Notes under the pieces: model-generated | What the model saw: the letters and a program-made list of their open reading frames with translations, nothing else | Told to the model about the DNA's origin: nothing | Database searches by the model: none | DNA from: Paramecium sonneborni | Taxonomy: Eukaryota; Ciliophora; Oligohymenophorea; Peniculida; Parameciidae | Direction: 5' to 3' | DNA: 64,000 nt | Assembly: GCA_905182985.1 (NCBI GenBank) | Contig: CAJJDN010000046.1 | Span: 361,298 to 425,297, forward strand | In this document: piece by piece, positions 1-11,342 of the stretch | Layout: every line of letters starts with the position of its first letter | Numbering within the stretch: the first letter of the stretch is position 1 | Position numbers and translations under genes: made by a program

Positions 1-1436
1 AAGCTTCATTAGGAAAAGTAGAATAATAAAGTATCATATTAGAAAATCCATCGGATTCTAAAATTACTTTATAGTATAGAATATCTAATCCTACTAATTT
101 TGACATCTCTCCAAATGAATTAATTATACAACCTTATGATATTTTAAAAGTTAATATTAGATATACACCATCATCACTTGATTAAATAGAATAATCTGAA
201 ATTATATTCACATCTCCAATAGGAAAATGGCATTATTTAGTTTTCGGTAATGGTTTACCACCTACCAAATTCCCAGCTACTACTGTTAGTATAGGATTAA
301 ATAAAGATTATAGTTCTGTTGTCCATTTTAAAAATCCTTTTAAAGATCCTATTACTGTTAAAGTTGAATTAGAAGCTGAAGGACATAATAAAGAAGTATT
401 CAAATTACTTACAACTAAATGTGATAAGATACTTGTTCCTGGAATGAATGTATTACAAATTCCATTCTCATTCGTCCCTAGAGAAATTACTTGCTATTAT
501 ACTGAAATTATTATATAAATGAATGAAAAGATTTCATGGAATTTCCCTATTAAAGGTGTAACAGAAAGTGTTTCCAATTAAACCTTATTTCATTTTAAAG
601 CTAAATGTAGAGATAAATGGGAAGATGAAATCAAAATTGGTCTATAAGGTATTGCTTAAAGTTTACAAGCTGATGATAAATTTGATTTTGAACTAGCAAA
701 TATTCCAGTAGATTTATAACAAATGATTAATAAATGCTTTAGTGTTAAATGTACTAAAAATTACCTTAATAATCCTCATGAAAATCTTTAATATTCAATT
801 AGATTTTAACCAATGAAACCATTTAAAGCCAGCCTTGAATTCATTGTTTTAAGATAAAGTGGAGGCAGATGGAAGTATTCATATTTTATAAATATTTATT
901 AGATATAAAATAGTATTAGAAGCCACACAACCTGACGAAGATGATGTCATTATAATCAGTTCACCATTGAATAAGACTACTAGTGTATCCTTTAAATTAA
1001 CTAATAAAATAAAAGGTTATGCTAAATTTTATGCTGGATTCACTCCTGAATCTGATGCTGAATTTTCAGTTATACCTAAAATTGGTGATCTTGAACCATA
1101 TGGTAGAGAAGGTACTACTTTTGTTATTTCATTTACTCCCATAGAATATGGTAAAATTAGAAAAGGGAAATTAGTCATTCAAACTGAAGACATGTATTGG
1201 TACTTAATTTTTATTAATGCAGGTCTTATTTAATTAAAGGCATTCTTCCCAGATATGTCCCTCCTTAAATAAAATAATCCAATATAGATAATCACTTAAA
1301 TAAATCACAGTTTTAACAATCTACTATTATTGATTAATCCAAAAACTATGTTGTTGAAAACATCAAAAAAGCTAGATAACTTACTCCACCATCCAAAAGA
1401 TTAAATTTTTTAGAAGCTTCTTTTATCAAAAAATGA
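1..1436 (+). CDS. CFAP47: CFAP47-like ciliary protein, 3' end (5' partial)
   Basis: The reading frame is open at the left window edge and closes at TGA 1434-1436. The C-terminal part carries the hallmarks of cilia- and flagella-associated protein 47: KWHYLVFGNGLPPT, then SSVVHFKNPFKDP, an MSP/ASH-like beta domain (FVISFTPIEYGKIRKG) and the terminal WSYLIKGILPRYVPP. The last motif is recovered only after removing a 23-nt intron at 1200-1222. A second intron (28 nt, 875-902) restores GRWKYKIVLEA. Further introns probably lie upstream. In other species CFAP47 is an axonemal (central-apparatus-associated) protein needed for motility, so an axonemal role is inferred. Identity is firm; the N-terminal limit is outside the window. 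Confidence 0.88.
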
Positions 1437-1507
1437 AATATCTATATATATATATATTTATATTTATATAATTATATTACAATATCATTTTTTATCCAGA
1501 TCTTAGT

Positions 1508-2087
1508 TCAACAATTTTGTCGTTTCTTTACTAAAGTAATTCTTTGATTCTAGTTCATTCTTTTACGATAATAATTCATCTCTAATAACATTAAATATTT
1601 TTAATACTTGACTTCATTTACAACTTTATCACTAACTCCAAAATAATCTAATAAATTAAATAGGAAATGCTTTTAGAAATTAGGATCAAACTTCAAAGCA
1701 GTATCAATTTATTTTCCTTTTATTTTAGCAAGACCTCTCATATATTCAATTGGATTGTAGAGTCCTAAGATTTATATATTTGGATTAAATACCTGTGATT
1801 GCTGCAGTACCCAAAATATAAAATGATGTAAAAACAATAGATTGAATTGTGCCATATTTAATTACTTCTCTAAATCCAAATTTTTAAGGAGAAAATAACT
1901 TTTTTGAATAATATTTGAAATGTATAGTGTAATACATAGTAAATCCTGCAGTAATCAAATTGAATGGGACAAGCAAATACAATCTATAATTTGGTAAGTA
2001 TTGCTATTTATATTTCTATTCAAGTATCTTTAACTATTCTTCAGTTAAATTATCAATATTATCCATTCTTATCTCATCGTCTTCCAT
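1508..2087 (-). CDS. small membrane protein, unknown function
   Basis: About 183 codons after removal of a 28-nt intron at 1765-1792; the intron is required because the first exon otherwise hits TGA. The start MEDDEIRMDNIDNL is the first ATG. Two hydrophobic stretches are visible: LYLLVPFNLITAGFTMYY and, after a basic loop (KYYSKKLF), IQSIVFTSFYILGTAAI. The tail is basic (NYYRKRMNQNQRI, VKKRQ). The protein looks like a two-helix integral membrane protein with charged ends. I do not recognise the family. It is convergent with the CFAP47-like gene, 71 bp from its stop. Confidence 0.75.
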
Positions 2088-2318
2088 CACAAATAATTTT
2101 ATATAAAAAATATTATATTTCAAACAAATAATGCTGTGAATTGATTTAAATATATTTTTTGAAAATATTTCCAATAGATTAAGAATAATAAGTTGAGAAA
2201 AAGAATGTTGTTTATAGATGAATAAAAAATTATAAAAGTATATTAATATTAAAATGAATAAAGAATAAAAAAGTATATAAATATTAATAGTAATAATTTT
2301 AATAATTTATCAGTTGAC

Positions 2319-3293
2319 TCATTCATCTAGCCATCTTAATTTTTTTCCATCTTCCCATTCTCCTTCTCTTTCAATTCCATTACTTCCTCTATAAACACCT
2401 TTACCATGTTATTATCCATCTTTCCAAAAACCTTTATACATTCTTCCATCTGGCCAAAAGAATTCTCCAAAACCATGTTTTTTATCATCAAAGTATTATC
2501 CTTTATATTTTCTTCCATCTTTCCATGTAAATATACCATTTCCATCCATTTTATTATCTTTCCAATCTCCTGTATATTCTCTAGAATCAGCCCATTTATA
2601 GACTCCTTTACCATGAATATTATTAAATGCAAATTCTCCAGTATAAGTACTACCATCACTCCATGTAAATGTTCCAATTCCATGTTTTAAACCCATATCA
2701 TAATCCCCTTCATACATAGCTCCATCAGCCCATTTTTCAATTCCAAAACCATGTTATTTATCTTCTTACCATTCTCCTACATATGAAGCACCATCTTTAT
2801 GATAATAAGTTCCTTTTCCATGAGCTTTATCATTAAGCCATTCCCCAATATAAACATCTCCATCAGCATGAATTAATCTACCTTTTCCGTTAGCCATATC
2901 TGATACAAAATAACCTTCATAAATAGAACCATCAGCCCAATGTTATTTACCTCTTCCATATCTCATTCCATTTTTCCATTATCCTTCATAGTACACATTA
3001 GTTTCAATTTCCAATACTCCAGAATAAGGTAGAGCAAATATATCCTCAGTTGGATCATCATATAAATAAGGTCCTACTCTATTTAAAGCTTCTTAAGTAA
3101 ATGAATTAGAGAAATCAGGCATAACATTAAGAGTTTTAAGATTAGATCTAATATGTTGAGTTAATTATGATGATTAGGATGATTTTGGTTTAACACTTAA
3201 ATTTTCTTAATTATCAGGTGCCTTTTTTGCTGGTTTAAGTTCATTACGAGATTCATATACATTTGGATCATCACATGTTGCACAATTTCCCAT
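2319..3293 (-). CDS. MORN-repeat protein with acylation-type N-terminus
   Basis: One uninterrupted exon of 324 codons. The start is chosen at MGNCATCDD because Gly2 with Cys4 and Cys7 makes a strong N-myristoylation/palmitoylation signal; upstream in-frame sequence is low-complexity Tyr/Ser. From about residue 100 there are about nine MORN repeats of the form YEGxW/Y..G..HGxGxxxWxDGxxY (for example [19 protein letters not shown]). The protein ends [21 protein letters not shown] proteins of this kind occur in radial spokes, basal bodies and membrane-cytoskeleton junctions, so a membrane-anchored scaffold is inferred. It starts 22 bp from the divergent kelch gene. Confidence 0.9.
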
Positions 3294-3315
3294 TTTGACT
3301 GTTATAATATTTAAT

Positions 3316-4902
3316 ATGTTATCTAATCGATCAAATAAGGATACCAAGGAAGTCAAACGCATTAGTTTAATTCCAAGTCGATAAGAATAATAATAAGAAT
3401 AAGAATATAAGTACATTTAGCCTGTAAAGACTGTGAATATAGAGAATCAAGATCCAAAATGGTCAGAACTTAAAGTTGATGGTAAGAATATAAACCATAG
3501 AGCATATACAAGCATCACAATTCATAATGATTAGTATAATATAACATTTATGATAGTTTATATTTATATGGAGGATATTAAGTCCAATTGGGGATCATGG
3601 ATGAATTCTATCGTATGAATCTAAAGAGTATAAGTTATTAATGGGAAAAGTTAACTTATAAAGATAATCCTGGACCAAGAACTCGACATTAAATGTGTAC
3701 TTATATGGATAGAATCTATATATTTGGTGGTTAAATACATCAATCTATTTCAACCAATTCTATGTATTATTTTGATCTCAATTCTCACACTTGGATCAAA
3801 TGCAAAATTAATTAATCATATCCTCCCGAAATAGATAATCATACTGCCATCCTTCATAATGATAATTGGATTATATTTGGTGGTTTTTTTGGAGGAACTG
3901 TTGGTTTACATTCTAATTATGTCTATAAATATGAATTTGCTTCAAATAATTGGCATAGATTTCAACCTTAAAATAGTACTGCACCTACTCCTAGAGATGG
4001 TGCTGGCATTGCTATTAATAAAAACATTCTTTATATGTTTGGAGGATCTAATGGACATTAAAGATTTAATGATCTCTGGAAATTTGATTTTTAAATATGG
4101 ACATATATTCCTGTTAGCTCTAATATTTTACCTAAAGTTAGATCAGGACATGTTATGTTTGTTCATGATGATAAAATTATCATCTTTGGTGGAATTCATG
4201 ATATTACTTGGGAATTAGATGATTTATTTATATTCCATCTTAAAAAAATGGAATGGATTAGTGTTGATGAAGACAGTGCAAGAAGAAAAGATAAATAATT
4301 ATTATCTCCTACAAAAGATAATAAATAAGATCTTTAACATTCAAGAAGATAATTTAGAAAATCTACCAGAACTGGTAGCATTAAAAAAACTGTTAAAAGA
4401 ACAACTCTCTCACCATTAAAAAAACCAGATTAATCTGAAGATAGTTTAGAATCCCCTACTAGAAATTTATCATAAGCTTAATCTAATTAAAAAACTCTTG
4501 ATGAAAAAAAAAGAAAAGAAATCTAGTAAAAAAAAATGGCTTTATTAAAAATCTTTGAAGTTGATGAAGGCTAAAAATTGCAACTACGTGATAATTCCCC
4601 AACGTCAGAAAAAATGAGAAACTCATTATTCTTGGTTGGTAATCCTAAAGCAGATTTAAAAATTAGATAAGGAAAATTAACTGAATTTGGAAAACCTTTA
4701 GTTTCAAAGTATATTTATTTTATTGTTATTTAGATTCCTTTAACCATTATAATCAATGTAAAATTCTATTGTTGGAAAGAAACCTTGTGCTCGTGATGGA
4801 CATTCATTTACAATCTATAATACTTAACTATTAATTTTTGGAGGTGATAGACATTAAATGTCCTTTAATGATATATATGCTTTAGATTTAACCAAAATTT
4901 GA
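3316..4902 (+). CDS. kelch-repeat protein
   Basis: 512 residues after two introns (3534-3556 and 4709-4733). The N-terminal half is a kelch beta-propeller: LYLYGGYQVQLG, RIYIFGGQIHQS, NWIIFGGFFGGT, ILYMFGGSNG and KIIIFGGIHD, each the GG-containing blade turn, followed by a Ser/Lys/Gln-rich segment and one more blade near the C-terminus (LLIFGGDRHQMSFNDIYAL). The second intron is needed to join LVSK to FLQPLQSMQ. The last blade separated by a disordered linker suggests that the C-terminal strand closes the propeller. The substrate or partner is not evident. No BTB or other domain is seen. The start ATG at 3316 is the only plausible one, because no Met occurs before the first blade. Confidence 0.88.
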
Positions 4903-4923
4903 TATTTTTTAAAAAACTTTTTA

Positions 4924-5395
4924 TCAAAATAAAAATTTTCGTCTATTCATTTAATATTTTAATTTATTATATTTTATAACTTTACCAACTAGTAAAAATT
5001 TTCTAAAATTGCAATTCTTCGTTCTTTTTAATATTTTCTGCAAGCTTTCCTACAAATTATGTTTCTTCTTGAATTTAATTTATTTTTTTCTTCAAACTTA
5101 AATTTTATTGATAATTCATTCTTTAATTAAATTTATTTATAAATTATTTTAAGCAGTCTTCAAAAATGAGTTATGATTAATCCCTTTCTATTCTAAATTA
5201 CTTGTCAATCATATAAAAGCTTTAAAAATTATTGAAATTAACCCAAGAAGCCCATATTTACATCTAATATTCATTTTCACTTCAAACTTATTTTTATATT
5301 TATTCTTTGTAAAATTTAAATAGAATGATAGGAGTGTACACATCATTTATTTTTTCTTAGAATTATATATAAAAGTTTTTCTAGTATTTTGTCAT
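4924..5395 (-). CDS. possible coiled-coil protein (doubtful)
   Basis: On the minus strand an open frame runs from MTKYQKNFYIQFQEK through a possible 24-nt intron (about 5273-5296, GTTTGA...TAG, containing an in-frame TGA) to MQIWASWVNFNNFQSFY and a heptad-like segment (LSLKKKINQIQEETQFVG, LAENIKKNEELQFQKIF). I could not find a convincing stop: the frame runs on towards the kelch gene unless a long, atypical intron is assumed. The end given is the nearest TGA in a neighbouring frame. In DNA this AT-rich, where only TGA is a stop, frames of this length do occur by chance, so treat it as a candidate only. Confidence 0.3.
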
Positions 5396-5852
5396 ATATT
5401 TTAAAAAAATAAATTACTCATTGTAAATTTGACAGAATTGAATTAGTTTTCTTTATTTGATAAACCTAGTTTAATTTTAAATCTAATAATCTCATTTATA
5501 ATGGCTGCACACATGGAAAAAAAATGAAAGATTTAGAAAAATAAATCATGTCTTTTTATGGTATAAAAATTTTTCCTGACTTATTTTTCCGTACTAAAAG
5601 AAAAAGTTTGTTTAAAAATAAAAACTTTATTTACTAATGATTTAAAAATACTCATCCGACATTGAAAATATCTTGGAAGTAGTGTATATAAATTTTTATG
5701 TAATTTTAATTTGAATTATATTAGATATTTTCAGTTAGATCATCAAATAAATTATTAACAAGAGAATTTTTAAATATTTTATTGATTAATTTAGAGTTTG
5801 TATCTTTTGTGGTATAAAGCCACAGAAAAAATTTCTATTTTTATAATTAAAA
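5396..5852. other. spacer upstream of a secreted-protein gene
   Basis: AT-rich, with several TGA codons in all three plus frames. I see no gene beyond a weak extension of the minus-strand candidate to its left. It should contain the promoter of the small secreted protein at 5853; no specific element is recognisable. Confidence 0.5.
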
Positions 5853-6211
5853 ATGAAAAAATTCTTAGTATTAGCATTCCTTGTTCTTTGCATAACAGCT
5901 AAAAAGCATCACAAATCAGAAGATGAAGGAAGTACAGAATAGACAGATCCAATGGTTTAATGCCTTTCATAAAATTGTATGAATGAGGCATTTGGATGTT
6001 TCTTTGATGAAGAATGTGGTAAAACAATGGAAGCTTGTGATGCAGAACATGGAGAAAATATGAATATGGAAAATGTAAGTGATTAAAATTATTATTTTAG
6101 CTTGCTTCATGCACCTCCAATAATGAATTAGCAAGTGCTTTTGCTAATTGTATGTAAACCAATTGTGCCAGTTTCGAATAGGTTATGAGATTTTTCAACA
6201 GAAGAAAATGA
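5853..6211 (+). CDS. small secreted Cys-rich protein
   Basis: 110 residues after a 26-nt intron (6075-6100, GTAAGT...TAG). The N-terminus is a classical signal peptide, MKKFLVLAFLVLCITA, followed by a charged, His/Lys/Asp/Glu-rich stretch. The mature part has eight cysteines spaced in short C-x(3)-C and C-x(4)-C units (QCLSQNCMNEAFGCFFDEEC, then TMEACDAEH and, after the intron, LASCTSNN, ANCMQTNCASFEQ). This is the pattern of small secreted proteins that are common in Paramecium and often extracellular. The function is unknown. Confidence 0.82.
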
Positions 6212-6633
6212 GAATCTTGGTGATTTGATGATTAAAACCATATTCAAAGAAATCATCATATTTTTTCTATAATATTATTTTCTTTAAGACCAAACACACA
6301 CACAAGTGTTTAACAAGTGTTAATTTTATAATTTAGAATTAACAATATTCTTTAAATTATAAATAGCATCTAAGAAGTGATAAGTATTTTTTTATAACAA
6401 TGGAAAGGTAATAATAATACTTTAAGAGAGAAGTAGGTTAAAAAATATTTTAATTTATTTCTATATAAAATATATTATATATTTAATATTCCAAAATTGT
6501 TATAAAATATTTAAAGTTTATCTATTGTTGTCTTTTTTTGGGAATCTTATTAATTATAATACGGAGTATTAATTAAAATTGTGTATATAAAATTTAATTC
6601 CGGTTTTGAGTGATAATATCTTAATTATAATAA
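6212..6633. other. spacer, no gene seen
   Basis: Very AT-rich. It includes a short CA run near 6293-6304 and a TTAACAAGTGTTAA-like palindrome near 6309-6323, but no frame with protein character. Confidence 0.5.
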
Positions 6634-7299
6634 ATGAATAATTGCCAATTTTAAAACTAAATCGATTATGCTAACAATATGTTTGATGATGAATCAAATT
6701 AGAATATTTTAGTAAAGACAAAAGCTAACCTTAAAAAATAGTAGAGCATTAGTGCATCTACTTAAGAATAGAGTGACTATTCTGAAATCTCATACATTGA
6801 ACAAGATTCAACAATTCCAGATATAGAAGTTGATTAATATTTATATAATATTAATCTCAGACACTATCCAACTTTCTAGTAAGAAGAATTCATTCATAAT
6901 TTTTTATCTCATAATACAATCTCAAAACTTAAAATGGGACTTACTAATGAATTAGCAAATGATGAATAAACTAAAAAGTTTGAAGAATGGATTTTCAGTT
7001 TAAGAAATAGAAATGGGCAGAATTTAGCAAGAGAATTAAAAGTTAAGAAATATTTAGAAAAGAAAAGGAACAGAACTTATGAAAAAAGAGTTCATTATTA
7101 AGTGAGATAAAAGGTGGCAGAAGAAAGAATGAGAATCAAAGGAAGATTTATAACTTGGAGATAGGTAATAAGTATTTTCTAAAAATAGGCTGTTAAAATG
7201 TTAGATGCAGATTAATCAAAGAAGCAATGGACATATAATGATTATTTTAGAATCAAGGCTTTGTTATACTCAAAATACAACTTGGTTAATAATCTCTGA
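6634..7299 (+). CDS. CCT-motif protein
   Basis: 213 residues with a 24-nt intron at 7165-7188. The distinctive part is a C-terminal CCT motif (the CONSTANS/CO-like/TOC1 type): KKRNRTYEKRVHYQVRQKVA followed by EERMRIKGRFITWRQ. In plants and ciliates this basic motif acts in nuclear import and DNA/HAP complex binding, so a nuclear regulatory role is inferred. The N-terminal two thirds are acidic and Gln/Ser-rich without a domain. The intron length is a multiple of three and has no TGA in frame, so unspliced RNA would still be translatable. Start ATG at 6634 is the first in frame. Confidence 0.85.
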
Positions 7300-7376
7300 A
7301 CTTCTTATATGATATTCATTAATGGTTTAAGATTTTTATATTTCTAATTATATAATATATTAATTAAAGTTATTAT

Positions 7377-9166
7377 TCAAATAATAGGATCTAATTATCG
7401 AATAGATATACGATCATCTAGTTCCGATTACTATTTAAATATACTAGGTAATTTAAGTTGCCTAAGTAAAACTTATTTTGAATCCCCATTAGAAAATTGA
7501 GGAATTCTGCAAGTAAGAGGAGGAGGATGAGGACAATATTATAATTAGAATTACAATTATTGCATTTTCAATCTTTTACTAGGTTCAATATGAATAAGAG
7601 GATTTTTTAAATTTAAAGTAACTTATGGTTCTTTTAAAAAAGAAGAAACACTTTCATAATAGCTTTAAATTTTAGAAGATTAATGAGAAACACCAGCTAA
7701 AATATCTAAAGATCTTTTAACAATACGACTTCTATTAGTCTTACAAACAGGTTGATTTTCAGTCTTCATACGTTATAAGGCATCATTTTCAACAAGATTT
7801 AAAGATAATGATTATTTAGATTATCTTTATGTTTCTCCATATATTTGATTGGCTTTAATAATTATATATTCAAGCTTTTTCATCATTTGCTATAGAGTTT
7901 TTAATGAATCTCCTCTACAACAATATAATTTAAATCTCTACATTGAATAATTAGATTTACATCTGCTTGCAAAAATAAAGTTTGAACTTTTTCAGTCAAA
8001 CAAATGATTTTGGTTTCTCTTTAAGATTAATTTTTTAAGATTTCCATATATCCAAATAATTAACCTTTACTATATCTGTTGATAACTATTGATTATTTAT
8101 TAATTTATTTAGATTATTATATATTTTCTATATCTCTACTCTTTTATTATAATTCAACCATCCCAGAAACAATAAAATAAACTCCTTTAATTTATTCTCC
8201 TTCTTTATAAATAACATTATTCATAGTATATTCAATTGGTTGAAAATGATATTGAATAACACTTATATCAGTATCATTCCAATCAGTAAATATATTGATT
8301 GATTTCAAAAATTCAAAATTTTTATTTTAGATTCTTATATAATATTCAGCTAAATGAATTGAAAATATATATGTTACATAAAAATGTATGAAAGGCTTCT
8401 CTTGATAATTTAATAAATTAACAATTTTCTGCACATACTATAGTTGCTTATCTTGGAAGACAATTTGTTAAAGCTATTTCTCCAAAACTTCCTCCTTATT
8501 CAATCTTTCCAACTTTCATCATATTAGGATATTTATTTTCAAGCATTTTCTCTTCATCTAAATCTGAAAATTCATCCTCATCCTATTATAATCAAATTTA
8601 TCATACAGATTCTTCACCTTCATCATATTCTTTCTCAGCTTTCTTTTTTTTATCATTTTTTTTATCTCCCTTTTTTTCAATACCTTCTATCTTTTCATCT
8701 CCTAAACCACTTTTTGCAACCAATACCTTTTATCTTAAAAGAATAAGATTACCCATACACTTCCTCTCAAAATTATATAAAAATTTTTTCCAATTGCTCC
8801 GAAACGAAAAAGTGTTCGACGAGCTGGTACATTAATATATTGTAATTCTCTGTAAAGATTTAGCATTTCCTCTTCACTTGTAGTTTTTTACATTTCAGCA
8901 AAATATTTTATAGATGAAAATGCTTATGATAATATGCTTAATTCATTTAAGTTTCTTTACTTTTATTCCTTAGATAATATACCTAAAATGACCTATTCTA
9001 TAAAATAATTTTACTTCAAAGTGAGTAGGATTATCTATATCTATTTCACCTTTCTATAGTAATTCTTTGACTTATAGGTTAAGTTTGAATTATAATTTTA
9101 TTCGGTCAATATTTGAGAGTCTTCTTTACATAGTTTTGTATAATATATTTAAAATAATGAAATCAT
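7377..9166 (-). CDS. cyclic-nucleotide-binding domain protein
   Basis: 560 residues after introns at 8727-8752, 8583-8606, 8350-8377 and 7890-7918, which close the frame exactly. The first CNB domain begins YINVPARRTLFRFGAIGKNF, YIILRGSVWVLV; a Lys/Glu insert follows, then the phosphate-binding-cassette region GGSFGEIALTNCLPRQATIV with the expected Gly-Glu and Arg-x-Ala. A second, weaker CNB-like domain follows (MNNVIYKEGEQIKGVYFIVS, GQLFGYMEIL). The tail is Ser/Gln-rich. The family binds cAMP or cGMP. The start ATG (9164-9166) overlaps the stop of the upstream kinase as ATGA, which is very odd for a ciliate gene; see findings. Apart from that junction the domain call is secure. Confidence 0.83.
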
Positions 9167-11178
9167 CCTAAAAAAAATGTACTAGAAGTGCTTTTTGTAT
9201 TTCTGGAGAGATTATTTTCATAACTATAACCACTAAATAGATTTTAGACAGAATTTTTCTTAAGAAGGATTTTATTTTCTTTAATCAAATCATCTTAGCT
9301 TTCATTATCTTCACTAATTTAATTTAAATATTCAATATTGTCATCAATTTCCTAAATGATAAAATATCATTTAATACTTTTGGTATATAGGGAGATTAGA
9401 TTTCTTTATTTAAAAGTTTTGTCCATGGAAAATTTCTAAGCCAAGGATGATTTTTAACTTCATCTGGTCCTTTAAAACCTAATCTATTGATTGGTTTTCT
9501 TTATATTAATTTGTTAATAAAATCAGCTCCTTCAATGGACCAATCATTAGGAACTTCAGATTTTTTAATTTAGACCTATCTAGTAAGAATTTGATCTCTA
9601 ATTTCTTATCTTGATCTTCCATTATAAGGTCTTCTTCCTAACATGAATTCATAACCCATAATTCCTAGAGCAAAATAATCTACAGCAATAGTATGATTTT
9701 ATCTACACATTACTTCAGGAGCTAAAAATGCTTTTGTAATATATAGATACCCATATATCCAGGAGTACCACTAGTATCTTATGAATTATCTGGCTTCCAC
9801 ATTCTTGCTATTCCAAGATCAGTTAATCTAACATATCCATATTTATCTAGTACCAAATTTTCTGGTTTAAGATCTCTATGAATTATATTATTATTATGTA
9901 AATATTCTAATGATAATAAAACACAAGCTATAAAGAATTTAGTTTGATGTTCTTTAAATCTTCTCATTTTACCAATATGATATCTCAAATCACCTCCTGT
10001 TAATAAATCCATAACCAAATATAAATTATGTCTATCTTAAAAACAATAATTCATATTTATTAAAAAAGGATGTTTATATTATGCTAAAAGATTTCGTTCA
10101 TTCATAACTGAATTAACACTTCTCTTAGCTATCACTTTTGCTTTTGACATTTCTTTCATTGCATAAAATTATCTAGATTTCTTTATTTCAACTTTCCAAA
10201 CTTTTCCAAATCCACCCTTTCCAATAACATAATGAAATTAAAAACTGTTCTTATTTACTTAAATATTACAATCTACCATCAAAGATTCCTCTTCATTATC
10301 ACTTTATGAATCCAATTTTTCATACTTTTTTATTGCACTCTTAGAATTCTCATATCTAGAATTATGTTAAATATTCATCATTGAATTAAATAGATTCTCA
10401 TAGCCTTTAGAATATTTGAATTTATTAGGAACTTAGAATTCTTACTATTTTAAATATATCTAAGGCACTTCATTTATAATTTGAGATAACTTTTCAATAG
10501 GTTTATTTTCTTTAACTAAACTATTTTATTACTTGAATAAGTGATCTTGATTTTTAATTTAATGAACACTAGCAAATTTTGGTTAAATAAATGGAGAGAT
10601 TTTTTGTACTGTGGTATTTGGAGATTGAGAATTTTTCTGTACAGTATTTCTATTAATAATATCAAGATTATCGTAAAAAGAGGGTTTTAATGGGGATTGA
10701 TCTTTTGGTTAATTTTGGGATTATATTTATGTGTCTTAATAATAATGTTAAGACATAAACTTAGATAATGCAAAATTAGGACCTCGAGAACTTGCATTTT
10801 AAAATTAATTATCCTATTTCTCCTTAATAAAAGAATTGTTTCTACTACTATTAATATTTGTAGCACTCTAATTTCTAGAATGCTTTTATTTAATTTGTTA
10901 ATGTGATTAATCTTATTTTTACATATTCAATTAAATTATCTTAACTTTAGTAGGAGTTGCACTCCTTTAAGAAGATGGAGTTTATCTATTTTTAGTAGTC
11001 TTTTAAGCAATTTAAAAAAAAGTAGCAAATTAACTTAATCCTGATGGAGATTTGCTGGTTTGTTTAGGATGCTCATTTTATAATTCCTTATTATAATAAG
11101 ATCTTATATTACAGATTTGGGCTTAAATAAATTGAGTTTAGTTGGAAATAAATCTTTAAGATTACGGTGGTTAGACAT
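9163..11178 (-). CDS. AGC-family protein kinase, STK32-like
   Basis: 644 residues after introns at 11087-11112, 9722-9750 and 9352-9377. About 300 residues of Ser/Gln/Asn-rich sequence precede the kinase domain. Visible motifs are the glycine loop GKGGFGKVW, the VAIK-type lysine in YAMKEMSK, catalytic loop HRDLKPEN, DLG in place of DFG (LTDLGIARMW), SGTPGYMAPEVM, and subdomains IX-XI including the terminal WLRNFPW. A C-terminal extension holds a possible AGC hydrophobic motif (NLFSGYSYEN). All catalytic residues are present, so it should be active. NERNLLAQ and MDLLTGGDLRYH resemble the STK32/YANK group. It reads directly into the CNB gene downstream, sharing ATGA. Confidence 0.88.
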
Positions 11179-11342
11179 AGTTATTATAATATAAATATAA
11201 ATTATTAAACAATTTATAACTTCAGTGATAAGTATTCTATTGTATTTGAGAAATTAAGACAGACTCTGAAATACTATAATAGATATACATAAAGCTTTTA
11301 ATAAAAATGAATAATAATAAAATTATATATATTTAAGCTGAA

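Noticed and set aside
2336..2690. Open frames on both strands with Met/Ile/Glu or Phe/Ser/Ile-rich composition
   Set aside because: They are alternative-frame readings of the MORN repeats, whose periodicity makes every frame look repetitive.
9163..9166. Bacterial-style translational coupling through ATGA
   Set aside because: No ribosome-binding site logic applies in a ciliate; a fusion intron, a separate cryptic promoter or a sequence error is more likely.
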